Shown here: piece by piece, positions 12,360 to 24,052 of the stretch
How positions within the stretch are numbered: position 1 is the stretch's first letter
Layout of the letters: the number at the start of each line of letters is the position of its first letter
Assembly (NCBI GenBank): GCA_038087015.1
Contig: JASBNA010000020.1
Coordinates: 248,001 to 312,000, forward strand
Length of the DNA: 64,000 nucleotides
From: Cerrena zonata
Taxonomy: Eukaryota > Basidiomycota > Agaricomycetes > Polyporales > Cerrenaceae
Reading direction: 5' to 3'
Notes under the pieces: generated by a model
Databases searched by the model: none
What the model was told of the DNA's origin: nothing
What the model saw: only the letters and a program-made list of their open reading frames with translations
Position numbers and translations under genes: made by a program

Positions 12360-13206
12360 ATATCCTCACTACCATCGTCGAGATACTCTTAACATTAATC
12401 ACTTATGGGATATACACGACAGTACGGTGACGACACAATCACGAAAGGGATTTTCCCGCTTCATATTATGATATTAGCATGTGTACTCATAAAGGTTCCC
12501 TCGAACTGGGAAGTGAAGTTTAATGCTTGAATGCTTGAAGTATGCCGGACTGTGGCTTAGTCGCGTGCGATAACCTAGAGCTGTTCCATAGAATGTCAGA
12601 AGCTCATCTACAGTGGTCATTTGGTAGGATCTCCGAAAGAAGTTGACGTGAAATTAAAAGCACGATACCAACCGGCATCTTGGCGTGGTAAACCATAGAT
12701 TGAATAGACAGCGATTCAGAGCCTCGCAGATCATAAGCACGACACAACGTGTTGGAAAGGTGATAAGCAAGTAATATTGAGTACAGTAACGTATGCAGCG
12801 CGACCAATATACTAAACAGTACAACGATATTCCATCCAATCCACAGAAAACAAACAAATAACCTAAGTATAGACGACAGCGAGAGAGCAGGGAGGGGTAG
12901 CGAGGCACAGCGGGGAAAAGGAGCGATACAAGTACACATGATGACGGTTTTGGAGCTGGGTTAGAGGGTGGGGTTATGTCAGGGAAATGTAAGAAAGTGA
13001 TACAGTATGAGTCTGATGATACAACAGAATAGTGCAGAGATAAGTTAGACTGTTCACGGTCAGGTCCTTCGGGGACCAGTACCAAGTCACTTTGGGATCC
13101 GTCCATTGTTGGAGCCAGAATACGTCTGAGGAATCCATTTTACGGGTAGGGTATGAAACCAAGTTGCAAATCGCAAAGTGGATCTTGACGTGAGAAGACA
13201 CGAGCA
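12360..13206. other. Intergenic region between tRNA and DUF6699 gene 3
   Basis: Minus-strand open frames of 111 and 150 codons (12604-13106) read as Cys/Leu/Tyr-rich sequence without motif or splice support. They lie just downstream of the minus-strand DUF6699 gene and are most likely 3' UTR or chance frames. Confidence 0.5.
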
Positions 13207-13816
13207 TCACGAGAGGATCAGAGCAGCACTGGAGGGGCCAGTGGGATGAAGCCCAACAAACATGAAGCGTCCACCAAGCATGGATATGCGCTGAGTGCCT
13301 TCAGGTACGTGGGTCCTAAGCATGGCCATTTCTTGGGAGGTCAAGGCGAGTGAAAGACCTTTTCTCACACCTTCCAGAATATCTCTAACAGTTAGAGCAC
13401 GGGATGTGATAGGGATATCTATGCAGAATACACCGTGCACAATGGTAAATTGCTTAGGTACTTGTCCGCTTTTCCAGTCGATAGCCACAGCGTCAATTCC
13501 ATACGCTCCTCCTTGCAGATACTCGGGTCCGTAGCGAACATCATATCGCAGTTGGGTAGGTACAGCGAGGAGGGCATGTAATTGGAAGGAAGGCTGACCG
13601 GCGAATGCGAGTGGTTTGTACGAGTTAGGTGGTGTAGCATAACCAACTACTATAGACAAGTTAATTCCAAAGCACTCATTCTAATTCTATCAACCTACCC
13701 GGGCTGTTTACTAGGGTGGCTGACGAAGCGAACGAGTTGGGGCTTCCCACCAGAGTAGTCCCATTACTTGGGGTCGGAGAGGAAGGTTGTTGATGATGAC
13801 TGGGGTAGGCGGGCAT
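13207..13816 (-). CDS. DUF6699 domain protein 3
   Basis: Two exons on the minus strand: 13816-13699 and 13649-13207. The 49-nt intron has GTAGGT and CTATAG borders and phase 1, giving 186 residues. Residues 1-40 are Ser/Pro-rich (MPAYPSHHQQPSSP). The domain follows from 'FQLHALLAVPTQLRYDVRYG' through 'FCIDIPITSRALTVRDILEG' to 'QRISMLGGRFMFVGLHP', the usual DUF6699 blocks. No signal peptide. An upstream out-of-frame ATG (13925) opens a Pro-rich frame that overlaps the start. The overlapping frames also carry family-like text (NLIPPCPPTPVIINN), so the original N-terminus may have been longer and since frameshifted. A TATA box at 13946 supports transcription from here. Confidence 0.82.
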
Positions 13817-13878
13817 GGCGGAATGAGGTTCCCGTAGCGGCGAGGGGGACAAATGGAGATATGTGAGGCGGGCTGGAG

Positions 13879-13904
13879 GCGGGGGAGGGCGGGGGAGGGC
13901 GGGG
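13879..13904 (+). other. G-quadruplex-type G-tract cluster
   Basis: Five G-runs of 3-5 separated by single C or A bases lie between the TATA box and ATG of the minus-strand DUF6699 gene 3. The G-rich strand is the template strand of that gene. Confidence 0.6.
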
Positions 13905-13945
13905 CTGAGCGTCGGTGCTGGCCATCTTGGGGCCGCCGACAGCCA

Positions 13946-13952
13946 TTATATA
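13946..13952 (-). promoter_or_regulatory. TATA box of DUF6699 gene 3
   Basis: On the minus strand the sequence reads CTATATAATGG, about 130 bp upstream of the ATG at 13816. Confidence 0.5.
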
Positions 13953-13959
13953 GGCGGGC

Positions 13960-14812
13960 TGTTTGCTTCGACCCAAGCATTGTCAACAAAGCCCGACAAT
14001 CATGTTTGCACACCCCAAAATACGGGGGCCACATATTGCCGCCACCCGACGTCGATGAGCACGATGATGAATGCCATAGATAGGGTCTTAGACGCCTGCG
14101 AGGCGCACCTCGTGAGTGTCGGTGTTGCCGTATATGGTAATATAGCGCCATCTCGGTGCCCGACGCTTTCCAAATTTGGAAGAAGACATGCGCTTCATCA
14201 CGCACGATGGTAACGATAACGAGCACGCCCCTTCCATCGTTGATATCACAACTTCTAGTCCCGACTTTTGCTTCTCGAATTTCATCTGATTGATTATCCA
14301 GCACAATGGTCCGGGGGCCCGCCAGCCAGACGGCGCACGGCGTGGGGGGCGGGGCGATAGCGATGTATTGTCCGGTCGTCGGTGTGCCCTACAGGTCTTC
14401 TTAGAACACTGGAGTGTGACTCAGAGTGAATTGAGATCAAAATGGAATGTCAAAATGAATTTGACCATCTCGATGTTGACGGGTATGAACAGAACGACAG
14501 GCAGGTCCGGACTCTCGTCATCAGCCTTCGGTGAACTTCAATTTAACGATCACTCAAGCTTACCATCAGCTTAATCGATAGCTGAGGATAACCTGTGTCA
14601 CTCCAGGCCATCTTACTAGACGTAGTGTTGTAGTGAGTTACGTGGAGGTATGGGTACACGAGACATACTGCGTTTCGAGCTGTGTTTAGTACACCATTAT
14701 GAGAAACACTCGTCTGGCTTTGTATTACGGAAGTAGTCTCAGAATAAGTTGCGACTAAAATGAGCTTTACAGGTAAGATAATAAGTTACTGGATAGAGAA
14801 TCGTCCACAAAA
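13960..14812. other. Intergenic region
   Basis: Short overlapping frames only on both strands. No motif or splice chain was supported. It ends at the stop codon of the polymerase gamma gene. Confidence 0.5.
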
Positions 14813-17800
14813 TCAAAGAGGGTCTTCGGCTAGAAGTAACTCGTCAACGGTATTATCCCAGTTAACGTCCTTTCCAGAGCCAATCCCCGCTTTCCTGCTC
14901 GAACGAGCACCTCTGTTCTTTCCCTGGCCAGAAGCGGGTCCGGCCTTGGATTTTCGACCTGAAGCTCGGTGTCCCAGGTGTTTAACCTCAGCAAAGTCGG
15001 AGGTTGCTTGAGCACGAAGCCAGGCCGCATTGTTCGCCCGATGCATAAGACAATCCGGTTGTTCGTAACTTTCCAGGGTACCTCCACAGTCTATGCCATC
15101 GTTCACCTTCATGGGGGCACCGTCCTTCCACAAGGACCCGCCGTTGGTCTTCTCTAGAACCTGTGTAATATCTAGGCTCTCGCCAGGTGGGATGGGAACT
15201 AGTTGTGACGGTGTGACGCAGGGCATGTCGACCTCCTTGCGCAGGACGTGATCAACATCAACTGCAGAGAAGAAAGCGACTCCTTGAGGAAGGTCATCCA
15301 TGCCAAGTTTGTAAGAGAACAAGCTGCGCGTCCAAACGTTCGCAATCTGGAGGGCTAGGGCAGCACGATATCGATCTTTGGACTTGACCAAGTACCGCAA
15401 CTCATCATGGACAGAGATGAGATAACGAGCTTGAATGTTATATTTACGAATGAGATAGTCCATAGAGACGATGAGCAAATGGAGATAATCTACGCCGGAT
15501 GATTGAACGACCCAATTGATTCGAGAGGTCATGTAATCCGAGCCAAACTCCGTCGGAAGATACTCCTTCGAGAGTGCGTAGGTTATACCACAGCCTAGGG
15601 CAGGTGTCTGGGGCTTGTCGGAAAGGGCAATTTCTTCTAGTTTGTTGAACACGTAACTTTCCGTGCCACCAAACCAGAACTTGCGATTGAACAAATCGCT
15701 TCTGTGTGTGTTCTTCCCCTTAGTCGATGCGTAGAGGTTTTCCGCCAACTTCTGAGCCTGTTCGGGAAGCATCCCAGCATTCGATTGTAAGAGTAATAAG
15801 ATGGCATGCTTCATTCCCGCACCATAGATACGGGAATAGTTGAAGACTTTTGCTTGGTCTCGAGAAATACCGAGGATGTTTGCGGTTTTGGAATGGAGAT
15901 CCGTACCCGCAGCCTTGGTACCTTCCAGGGTCATCCATCCGATAGCAGTAGCACCATGCAAGCCGAACTGGGCATCACCCATAGCACTCGAGATCCAAAG
16001 CTCCTCTGAGTCAACATCGGCGCCAACGATAGCATAACCTTCTGGAGCGCGAACCATAGCTTTCAGCTCCGAACCAACACGATTCTTTTTGGCGTTACTA
16101 GCGGTGAGCCAAGTCTTCTCAATAGCTCGGCGAGTCACTGTCCCCATCGTGATCACCTGAGGTATGATGATCCCCCATTTTGCATTTTCTCCGGTTTCTG
16201 TGTTAGGGATCGACATATTGAGGCGCTCGTCCTGCCAAATAACCATCTGCTTCATGACTCGGTCTCTGGCACTGATCCAATAGCTACATTGCGCGTTCAT
16301 GTCAAGAGCATCCTTGGCCTCGTCGCCGGGACTGGTCAAAGTACCATCCTGAGCGAACTTGATGAAAGTCTTGCCCAAAGGACTGCCGACATTTGCTTTC
16401 TCCCCGTCTTTATGAGGCAGTTTGTAGAAAATGTGGCCACCATGCGACACCATCTCCTGTAGTCGCGCATCCGCGGGATCGTAGAAGGTTAGTGGCGTCT
16501 GACGAGTTTTGTAATCTGTACCGGGGGATACTCGGAACGTCCAACCATGTTCTCTTGAATGATAGAGCGGCCAACCTTGCCAGGATAGTTTGAGAAGCAG
16601 AGGGGCGAAGCGATTTCGGACAGTCAAATCCAATGTCCCCGGGAGCATATCTTTCTTCGGCTTTGCAAGATCCCAATACCATTTGGGCCAATAAATCGAT
16701 GGCGGTTTAGCTGGTTGGGGTTTCTTCTTCGGTTTCACGGGTTTAATTTGACTGTCAAGTTGGGTACCATCCGTAAGAGGAGACTTTGTGGGCTTCCAAG
16801 AAAGTTGTCTTAGCCATGGATCTAGCTCGACTTCCGCTAGGCTTGTCCGAGTGATGTCTGCAGCCAGTCCGAGGATTTGTTGAGCGACAGCGGGAGATTG
16901 GTCACCTGAAGCGACGGCAGTGGCGAGTTCGGGCTGATTAGATTGTAGCCATCCGGATTTAAGATTCGGGACGCCGTGTGAAGCACCGAGAAGTGTTACC
17001 ACTTTACTGGTTGCTGTCGGAGGACGAATAATTGCACCATCCTTTACAAAATGCCAGCGCTCCGACACTGAATACTGAACGGGGCCACCTTCATGAGAAA
17101 GACGAAGGAGGTAAGGTAGGATACGATTGACGACCGTTACAGACAAGGGTCCAGAAACGAGAATATCTTTGTACCATGCGGGTACTCGCTCAACACCGGT
17201 CATTCTGGTAGGGACCGAGCTCAGCTGAGGCTGTTGCTCGACATCGCAGGGAACCATCTACACGGTTTCACCATCAGTTTAGATTTAGGCTCATGGGAAG
17301 TGTGGGGAATAACCTACCTCAGGAGGGTAGACTCCTCTAGACTTGCCCGCAACCTTAGGTGTCCAATCTAGTTGACTGAGCCAAACATCTTCTTTCCATC
17401 TGTCGCCCTCCATAAGATCCTTCGCCTGGTGAGCCAAGTCAACCAGACGCTTCCGCACCTTGTCTTCTAGCTCACGATACGTCCGTTCAGCATTTGCGAT
17501 ATACTTTTCCCATTCCTCGTTGACGATAAGGAACGAGGAGCCCATAGTTAAAACACCGGCAAATGATACAGGGCTCGGACACGCTTGCAAAAACTCGGGA
17601 AGGACTTTCGAATAGACGGCATGAGTGACAGCGACATCCTGAGAACAGTAATTCAGATAATCCTGGATGTGGTCTCGGATCTCTGCGGGCGTATGGGTCA
17701 TAAAGTCATTGCGTATTTGCTTGTCCATAACGATCCCACAATGCAACCTGGCAACATCGGCAAGAGAATTGGCAGATGTGATGTCTTCCCAACGTTTGGA

Positions 17801-18968
17801 TGATAGGTCGGCTTCGGCTTCTAGTGTGTCATCGGCTTGAAGTTGAGGTAGGCTTTCTTCCATCTCCTGTCGGACCCGGCGGAGATCTTCACGTTTAGCA
17901 GCGTCACGCTCTTGTTGCTGCAAACGTTCGTTCTCCTGCATCATAGCAATAACCGCGTCCACAGCCTCGTTCTTCTGCTCTTTCGCCTGCTCCTTTAGTT
18001 TTCGGTACTTATTCCAAGCAGGGCGCTGATGAGAGGAAATACCCTTGACAGCAACGTGTAGTGCCATCGTGTCCATATACCTGATCTGAGTTCCCGAGAT
18101 ATTGTATTCCTCCATAATTCGTCCACGATCGTACGAGACGTTATGTCCTACTATGATCCGTGGAGCTGTAGCGTCACCGAAGGGGATGAGGTGTTGAAGG
18201 TTTGTTGACTCTTGAAGCAACCAGGGCGATATCCACGCGTACCATGCGTTCTCCGAAGCACAAGTCGCCATGACGGCATAAGGACTATACTCGGGCATCG
18301 TTTCGACGTCAAATGCCAGCATCTTCTCTGGAGAGCCTTCGTGTTCGGGGTACTCCACAGGGAAGTAATAACTCGATCCATCTGCATGATACATATATTT
18401 GGTCCACCCAGACTGGATGTGCCAGGCTTCTGGCGTTGGCGGTAGTTTCTTCGATGTGAATTGTTTTGCGTAAGACAACCAAGGTTCCGCCGCGCCCGAG
18501 CCGATTCTATGGAAGTGCTCATCAAGTGTACGCCCCTGTAGAGGGGGTAATGTGAAATTGGTGTCGGGCAAAACTGAGCCTTGCGAAGGGTCGAGTCCGT
18601 GCATCTCGAGGTGCTCTTTCGAGATCTGCACGAATGTCTTGTTCGGTGCTGGGAACGAGACATCTCGAAATATTTGTTCATGCAATTTCCTCGAGAGCAT
18701 TTGTACTCCGACTTCATTTCGTTTGACTGTCATCATAGAGTTAGTTTATCCACAATCGAGCAGAATGTGATTGACACATACCGATAGGTACCGCAGGCTT
18801 CTTGGGCGTGGTCGTCGTTCTGCTACCATGCTTCTTCCAGGTTGGAGCCTTTGGCTGCGATTGGGTCGTACTTGAGTGCGGCAAGACTTTTCTTTGTGAT
18901 GTACGTCGAGTTGACGAGATGTGAAATAATCGTGAAGAGCCAGATAGGAGGAATGGTGCCTTGTGCAT
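14813..18968 (-). CDS. MIP1: Mitochondrial DNA polymerase gamma catalytic subunit
   Basis: The family A polymerase that replicates and repairs mitochondrial DNA. Three exons: 18968-18782, 18726-17318 and 17257-14813. The introns are 55 and 60 nt and phases match, giving 1346 residues. The first exon is Arg/Ser/Lys-rich and acid-poor, fitting a mitochondrial presequence. The proofreading exonuclease has Exo I LAFDVET (about residue 202), Exo II IVGHNVSYDR (about 259) and Exo III YCSQDVAVTHAVY. The polymerase has motif A VGADVDSEELW (about 885), motif B QAKVFNYSRIYGAG (about 945) and motif C ISVHDELRYLV (about 1087), with both catalytic aspartates present. A charged Glu/Gln/Lys coiled segment lies in the exonuclease region, and the C-terminus (after about 1260) is basic and low complexity. 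It is longer than the ~1000-residue ascomycete enzymes. No break was seen. Confidence 0.96.
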
Positions 18969-19487
18969 CCAGACTCAATCATGCGGTAGCAGTTAGGAGA
19001 CACTCGAGTCAAAAGATTAGTTATTGCAAGTCGTTTAGGACTATAGTATGTCTGTTTCTAGAATGGCTGGGTAAGTGGCTGTAAGTGGGCGAGAGGCAAG
19101 AAAACAGAGGTGTTGCAGTGGGCGCCGGTCACGAAACCACCGATTATGGAAGGTGACGAAGTTCAAAAGCAGTGTACAACGACAATTATTTGTGAAGGCT
19201 CAAGTTGATACGAATATGGTTTGGAAAGGAATGGAACATGTGCAGTCAAGTAACTCGAGGATTGCACGACCAACTCAATGGAGCCAATTCATCGACTCGC
19301 CATTTTCGTTTTACCCAAGGTGAGGACGCTACTCAGTGTCACGACTTTGTTCTGGAGTATTCATACAATTGTTATCCGCCATTTACATCCTACAATAAAA
19401 CTAGGGATCACCCCACCAAGAACCCTTTCTCACAAATCGATAATCTGTACAGCTACTTCGTTTACGTTTACGTTCTCCCAACCATGT
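18969..19487. other. Intergenic region upstream of POLG
   Basis: No supported gene. It contains the POLG promoter side and the 3' flank of the first RlpA-like gene. Confidence 0.5.
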
Positions 19488-19948
19488 CTATATGAAGTTC
19501 CAGGTAACACCGTGAATACGACCAACACTTAGATCAGCCAATTGCGAAAATGCAGCAGGTGATAGATCAATGCTACCAGGTCCACAGCCAGGACAAAGAT
19601 CGACAACGGTTGCAATAACGCTTCGCCCGTTGACTGCAATGCACGTAGGCTTAGTAGCTATTACACGTTGGAAGCTAGATGGAGACATACATGAAGCTGA
19701 GATACGTTGGAAGCAATGAGCTCCTCCAGCGTATTCTGACGGGCTCAATGCAACGATGAAGTCCGCAGCTGTATTGGTTTGTCCGCAAGCACCGAGACCT
19801 GGGAAAAAGAATGTGGCTAAGATTTATTCGTTAGCTTCGTGCATTGATGTTGGGAGGGATGTTTTGATTCACCATCGCCAGTGAAGGCAGAAACCGAAGA
19901 AATAGAGGCGGAAGCCACGATGATAGAAGCAAAGATCTTGCGCAACAT
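19488..19948 (-). CDS. RlpA-like (DPBB) small secreted protein 1
   Basis: Three exons on the minus strand: 19948-19873 (76 nt), 19816-19691 (126 nt) and 19633-19488 (146 nt), encoding 115 residues. Residues 1-~21 (MLRKIFASIIVASASISSVSA) form a signal peptide. The mature protein is a single double-psi beta-barrel of the RlpA/barwin/expansin type: GLGACGQTN, the ALSPSEY...AHC block, then NGRSVIATVVDLCPGCG with the conserved Asp, and the SIDLSPAAFSQLA helix, ending VTWNF. Four cysteines probably form two disulfides. Such proteins are secreted and occur among candidate effectors and papain-inhibitor-like proteins of plant-associated basidiomycetes. Role here is inferred only. It is the only one of the four copies on the minus strand. 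Confidence 0.9.
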
Positions 19949-20036
19949 GTCGAATGATTCGAACGGTAAGTGTGAGCAAATGGATGCTTAGAGGTTCACT
20001 GCGACCTTGGGATATGAATGAATGACATCCTCGAGG

Positions 20037-20043
20037 TTTTATA
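20037..20043 (-). promoter_or_regulatory. TATA box of RlpA-like gene 1
   Basis: On the minus strand it reads TATAAAA, about 90 bp upstream of the ATG at 19948, matching the spacing in the other three RlpA-like genes. Confidence 0.65.
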
Positions 20044-20049
20044 CCTCTT

Positions 20050-21360
20050 TACAGAGCTAGAATTTGCACGATGCGTTGCGGGCCACAAGCATCACCTCCG
20101 CGCGAACGGACTGCTGACCAAATACTAGACCTTGTAATACTGAGTATCTTTACTCAGTACTCAACGTTCGAAAAGCCTAAAAGGAAGTCTAGGTACCATG
20201 AGGAAGAGGCGACAATCCCGGCAACAACGGCAGGTTTTCAAGATTGTAGTTGACCACGATGCCAAGAAACTGCTCCGCTGGTGGGATATGGCTAGTAATG
20301 ATAGGGTCGTCAACAAAATCAATCGCTGCAAAGGCACGGGTATTTCCAAACGGATTTCGAGTGTCAGCAAACAGACAAATGGGGAAACAAAGAAGGTACG
20401 TTTTCGCACAGTACACGCCAAATTGACAGACCGGATTACGACATAATATTGAAATCCGAAGGCGCGAGCAACAATCGCTCGTAATTTCGACGGGTAAACA
20501 AGTTAGTCTTTTCATATATGTCTCTGGACTCTCGCTATTTGTGAGGTAGAGTAAGTTATGATATGCGCAGCATGCAAACAAATCGAACCTTACCATAAGA
20601 TACAGTGATCCGTCCAGCAAGTTACAATCAAATAGACCATGACATAACGGAGGTTGCCGAGCTAGGTGTCAGTCGCTTTCGTTCAATAATAAGAGCAGAC
20701 AGCAGAATATGATCAATGAAAGGTTGACCCTCAGGATATACCTTGAGTATGGGCATTGGTGACGGTCGAGCGTCGCGGAGCACTAGAGGAGGTGGGGTGT
20801 AGGATGCAAGCACAGGCGGATCGCTCGTTGAATCGTCCCGACGAAAGCACTATTGTTGGTGAGAAAATGTTGGCAACATATTTCGCGACCGCTCACATAT
20901 TTGACTGGACTGTCATAACTCCATCTAAGCTGCATACCTTCATCGCTATGCCAGCGCCACAGCCAGTAATGCTAATGATATAAGGTGCCGATTAACTGTG
21001 CGTTCCGTCAAGTTGCATACGGACTTACGATAGATTTGAATTTACTCTTCATAAGCACTGCGTCTGTTACTTTCTCTCTTCCGTCGATTAGCACTGTGCT
21101 CTTTTTCACGGAAATACCCATCCTACCATATATAGATAAGCAAGGAAAGTATGGATACCGTAAGGAGAGTGACTCACTCAAACTGACCCACTAGTCGTCC
21201 ACTCTCACTATCCCCCCTTCGTACGATAGTGATGTAAGACGAAGGGATGAAACAATTCACATGTGTCGAAATATGGTACAGAGGCAAGTTTGCAGGCTCG
21301 TACACAAGAATCATGGAATTGAAAGATTGGGTGATAAATTTGTACGAGACTGGTCCTTGG
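20050..21360. other. Intergenic region with coding-like fragment
   Basis: Minus-strand frame 20620-20189 contains a protein-like C-terminal stretch (NPFGNTRAFAAIDFVDD..HIPPAEQFLGIVVN), but upstream it is Cys-rich nonsense with no splice support. It may be a decayed gene fragment. Nothing else supported. Confidence 0.35.
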
Positions 21361-21367
21361 GCAGCTG

Positions 21368-21844
21368 CTATGTTGCACTGCCTACGGATTTGCTTAGTTG
21401 GTGAACAAATATGCTACTGTGCATGAAAACTAACTCTTGGGCGGATCGAGTGCCTCCGGGACTAGAGGTAACCCCGCTTGTGCTAGCTTCATTTGCATGC
21501 CTCGAGCGAACGGACGAGTTACGATTCTGAGGGCGTCCGCCAGAAGATCGTATCACATCAGTGTAGCTAGTTCCATAACATTTCCGAGTCAGTACGCATA
21601 AATGGAATGAGTCCATAAATAATGTTTGAGCAGACCTCGGAGGCTCACTGGCAGTGGCAGCAGGTGGTGTATTCGCGGAGCGCCCTTCTTCCGTGCTACC
21701 AACTTCGTTACTCTGAGAAGGTCCTGCTTGGTTAATATTGACTTCGGATTGTGTTATAATCATCTTGAAATGGGGTGTAGTGAACGTTATGGGGAAAGAG
21801 CTCGAGTTCGACTCGGAGTCAAAGTTAAGGCTAGCGCGTGTCAT
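21368..21844 (-). CDS. Hypothetical Ser-rich protein
   Basis: An ATG-initiated open frame of 158 codons, Ser/Thr/Asn-rich, with no domain I recognise. The N-terminal half (MTRASLNFDSESNSSSF, then a polar SNEVGSTEEGRSAN segment) looks like disordered protein. The middle (LFMDSFHLCVLTRKC) could be an intron read through in frame, since GTCTGC follows EPPR. No signal peptide, TATA box or family match was seen. It may be a small real gene or a chance frame. Confidence 0.3.
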   Translation of the reverse strand: MTRASLNFDSESNSSSFPITFTTPHFKMIITQSEVNINQAGPSQSNEVGSTEEGRSANTPPAATASEPPRSAQTLFMDSFHLCVLTRKCYGTSYTDVIRSSGGRPQNRNSSVRSRHANEASTSGVTSSPGGTRSAQELVFMHSSIFVHQLSKSVGSAT

Positions 21845-21849
21845 CGGTA

Positions 21850-22460
21850 AATTGCAAATGAACGCGACTGCACAGCAATATATCTACAATGAGTGGTTCT
21901 TGACCATAGTTCGACATGTTGTCAAGCCACACATATCAGTTGACCGTAGGTGGCCAAGTTACGAATCACTGGTATGATTTGGCGCATCTACAACAAGTCA
22001 CTACTAACATCGTCTACCAAAGTCACCGAGTAGATAGCAGATACTACCGTAGACCTGAACTGGAAATGTCTAGAATTTGCTCTAAATAACAAGAAACCCA
22101 ACAGTATGTACCCCTGCGGTCTATTTATCATCTCTTATCATCACTAAACAATCCACTAGTGAGATCAGCCCGCGTATGATTCCTTTTGCATTTGCAGAGG
22201 ATACTAGTATACCGATGCTGCCTGGCAGGACCTGAATAAGTATTCACTTGGTGTTGAGGCGGCTGCGTCAACATTAACCTACGCAGCATCCTGCTACAAA
22301 CGAAAGTTACTCAGTAATCGCCAGTGGGAATCTTACAAGAACTAGCGCAACCGTCCTGCGTCTTATATGCTCACATGTCTTGCTAATCAATTATGGAGAC
22401 TGGCTTAACCCGCACGGATCCCACTGCTTACTCAAACTTAATGACCGAAACCGCATACAA
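21850..22460. other. Intergenic region
   Basis: No supported gene. The right end is the promoter of RlpA-like gene 2. Confidence 0.5.
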
Positions 22461-22464
22461 ACGG

Positions 22465-22472
22465 TATATAAG
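22465..22472 (+). promoter_or_regulatory. TATA box of RlpA-like gene 2
   Basis: TATATAAG lies 80 bp upstream of the ATG at 22545. Confidence 0.7.
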
Positions 22473-22544
22473 GCAAGTTACAAAAGCAAATTTGTCTAGG
22501 CAAGTAGAAATCCCTACCCAACTCCTCTAAGTCTTCTTAACAAG

Positions 22545-23011
22545 ATGTTCCGCTCTACAATTATTTCTACTGTTCTCGCCACCACGTACTTTGGCACGGC
22601 CGCTGCTTTCATCGGTGACGGTGCGTATCTTTTAAATGATTCTATATAGGCAATCTCCTGATATCGCTCTTCGTGTTCAAGCCACTTTGTTCCGCCCCGC
22701 TATCGGTGCCTGTGGAGCTGTCAGCGTCGACTCCGATTCTGTTGTTGCTTTGAGCCCTTCTCAATATGCCAATGGGACTCACTGTCTCCAACACATCCTA
22801 GTTCACGGTGAGTATCAGGCTATTTATTCCATTTATGGCTGAATTATTCAACCTTCCCATAGCAAATGGCAGGACAGTTGACGCGATCGTTGTTGACTTG
22901 TGTCCTGACTGTGGTTCAGGAAGTATTGCTCTTTCTCCTAGTGCCTTCTTCAAGCTCGCACCCATAGATACCGGCACTGGCATAATCCATGTCACCTGGG
23001 AATTCGAATAG
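22545..23011 (+). CDS. RlpA-like (DPBB) small secreted protein 2
   Basis: Three exons: 22545-22620 (76 nt), 22682-22807 (126 nt) and 22863-23011 (149 nt), giving 116 residues. The signal peptide is MFRSTIISTVLATTYFGTAA. The barrel has IGACGAVSVDSDSVVALSPS, an NGTHC turn, NGRTVDAIVVDLCPDCGSG, a SIALSPSAFFKLA helix and ends VTWEFE. The four cysteines align with the other copies. The last exon is one codon longer, in a TGTGI loop before the final strand. The first intron uses an AAG acceptor (22679-22681) that leaves the phase-1 junction identical to the paralogues. Predicted extracellular; ligand or target unknown. Confidence 0.9.
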
Positions 23012-23950
23012 TCAAAAAGCTTCAGCGACAGTTTTTTGTAGCATAGTAGTAAGGATGATGGATTTCGCGCTGGGGAACTAAAATCAGTCTCGCCTAGAGC
23101 GTGTCGGAGAGGTGTAATACTATCATGTAAACAATATTATTTCAGTATCCCGAGGCTTCAAGCCTACTCGACTCAGACGACTTTGAAATGTTTTCAACCG
23201 TCCCAATCATCGGAATGTCAAAACATCAACCCTTTCCAAATCCGGATAGGCACTCAGGCTGTGACGTGTCATCAAATTCGGCTTCTTGAGATTACTCTGG
23301 TCATAATTGTGCCCACACTCTTCATGAAGACGATTAGCGTATTGTCAAAAAAATGGCAAGGACCCATGGGATATATCTCACACTCAATGTTAGATCATTT
23401 CTCTACATTCTGATCATGGTCGGACTTCGAAGCGATACACATTGACCTACATAGGTACGTTCTAGTTTTCTGTCTAAACATGTCATGGCACCACTCTTGC
23501 TGTGGCCTATCTCTAGGATATCCAATACACAAGACGCATGGTACTCAAATATATCAATCCAAAACAAACCTTACCCCTAATATTCACCGCAATATCAAAT
23601 CCAACCCATTTCCCTGGCCAGCTCTTTCAAATTGTCTCGGAAGGAAACATCTGGTCTATATGGACTCGGGGCTGCTATTTGCTCTAGGTTTTAGAGTAAG
23701 ATTGGATGAGTTTTACTGAAACGGTACAAATGCTAGGTCTACATGCCATTCTGTATCAACATTCTTACATTGACGCACACTGGCCCTCCGCATTTCCTCC
23801 CTTATGTCTACCAAATGGTTATTGGGCTAGACTTATACCGAGCCGATATGTGTTATCAATACACAGGAACTTCACCGCTCTACACATTACAACTTACAAG
23901 TGGTCAACTTAGATCAGTACTCTATCTCCCCGCGCTTCGGAGCATCTACC
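23012..23950. other. Intergenic region between RlpA-like genes 2 and 3
   Basis: Only frames of under 100 codons without domain or splice support. No extra RlpA copy was recognised. Confidence 0.5.
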
Positions 23951-23953
23951 AGC

Positions 23954-23961
23954 TATATAAG
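23954..23961 (+). promoter_or_regulatory. TATA box of RlpA-like gene 3
   Basis: TATATAAG lies 99 bp upstream of the ATG at 24053. Confidence 0.7.
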
Positions 23962-24052
23962 ATGCTCAACAACAGTAAGAAATGCCAGACGACAACGGGC
24001 ATTAACTTTGCGTCACTCACACATATCAGTTAGCCTTGTTTGAGACACAGCA

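Noticed and set aside
12604..13106. Minus-strand open frames of 111 and 150 codons with hydrophobic text, suggesting a membrane protein
   Set aside because: They lie directly 3' of the minus-strand DUF6699 gene, overlap each other in different frames, are extremely Cys/Leu/Tyr-rich and have no family signature; best explained as 3' UTR or chance.
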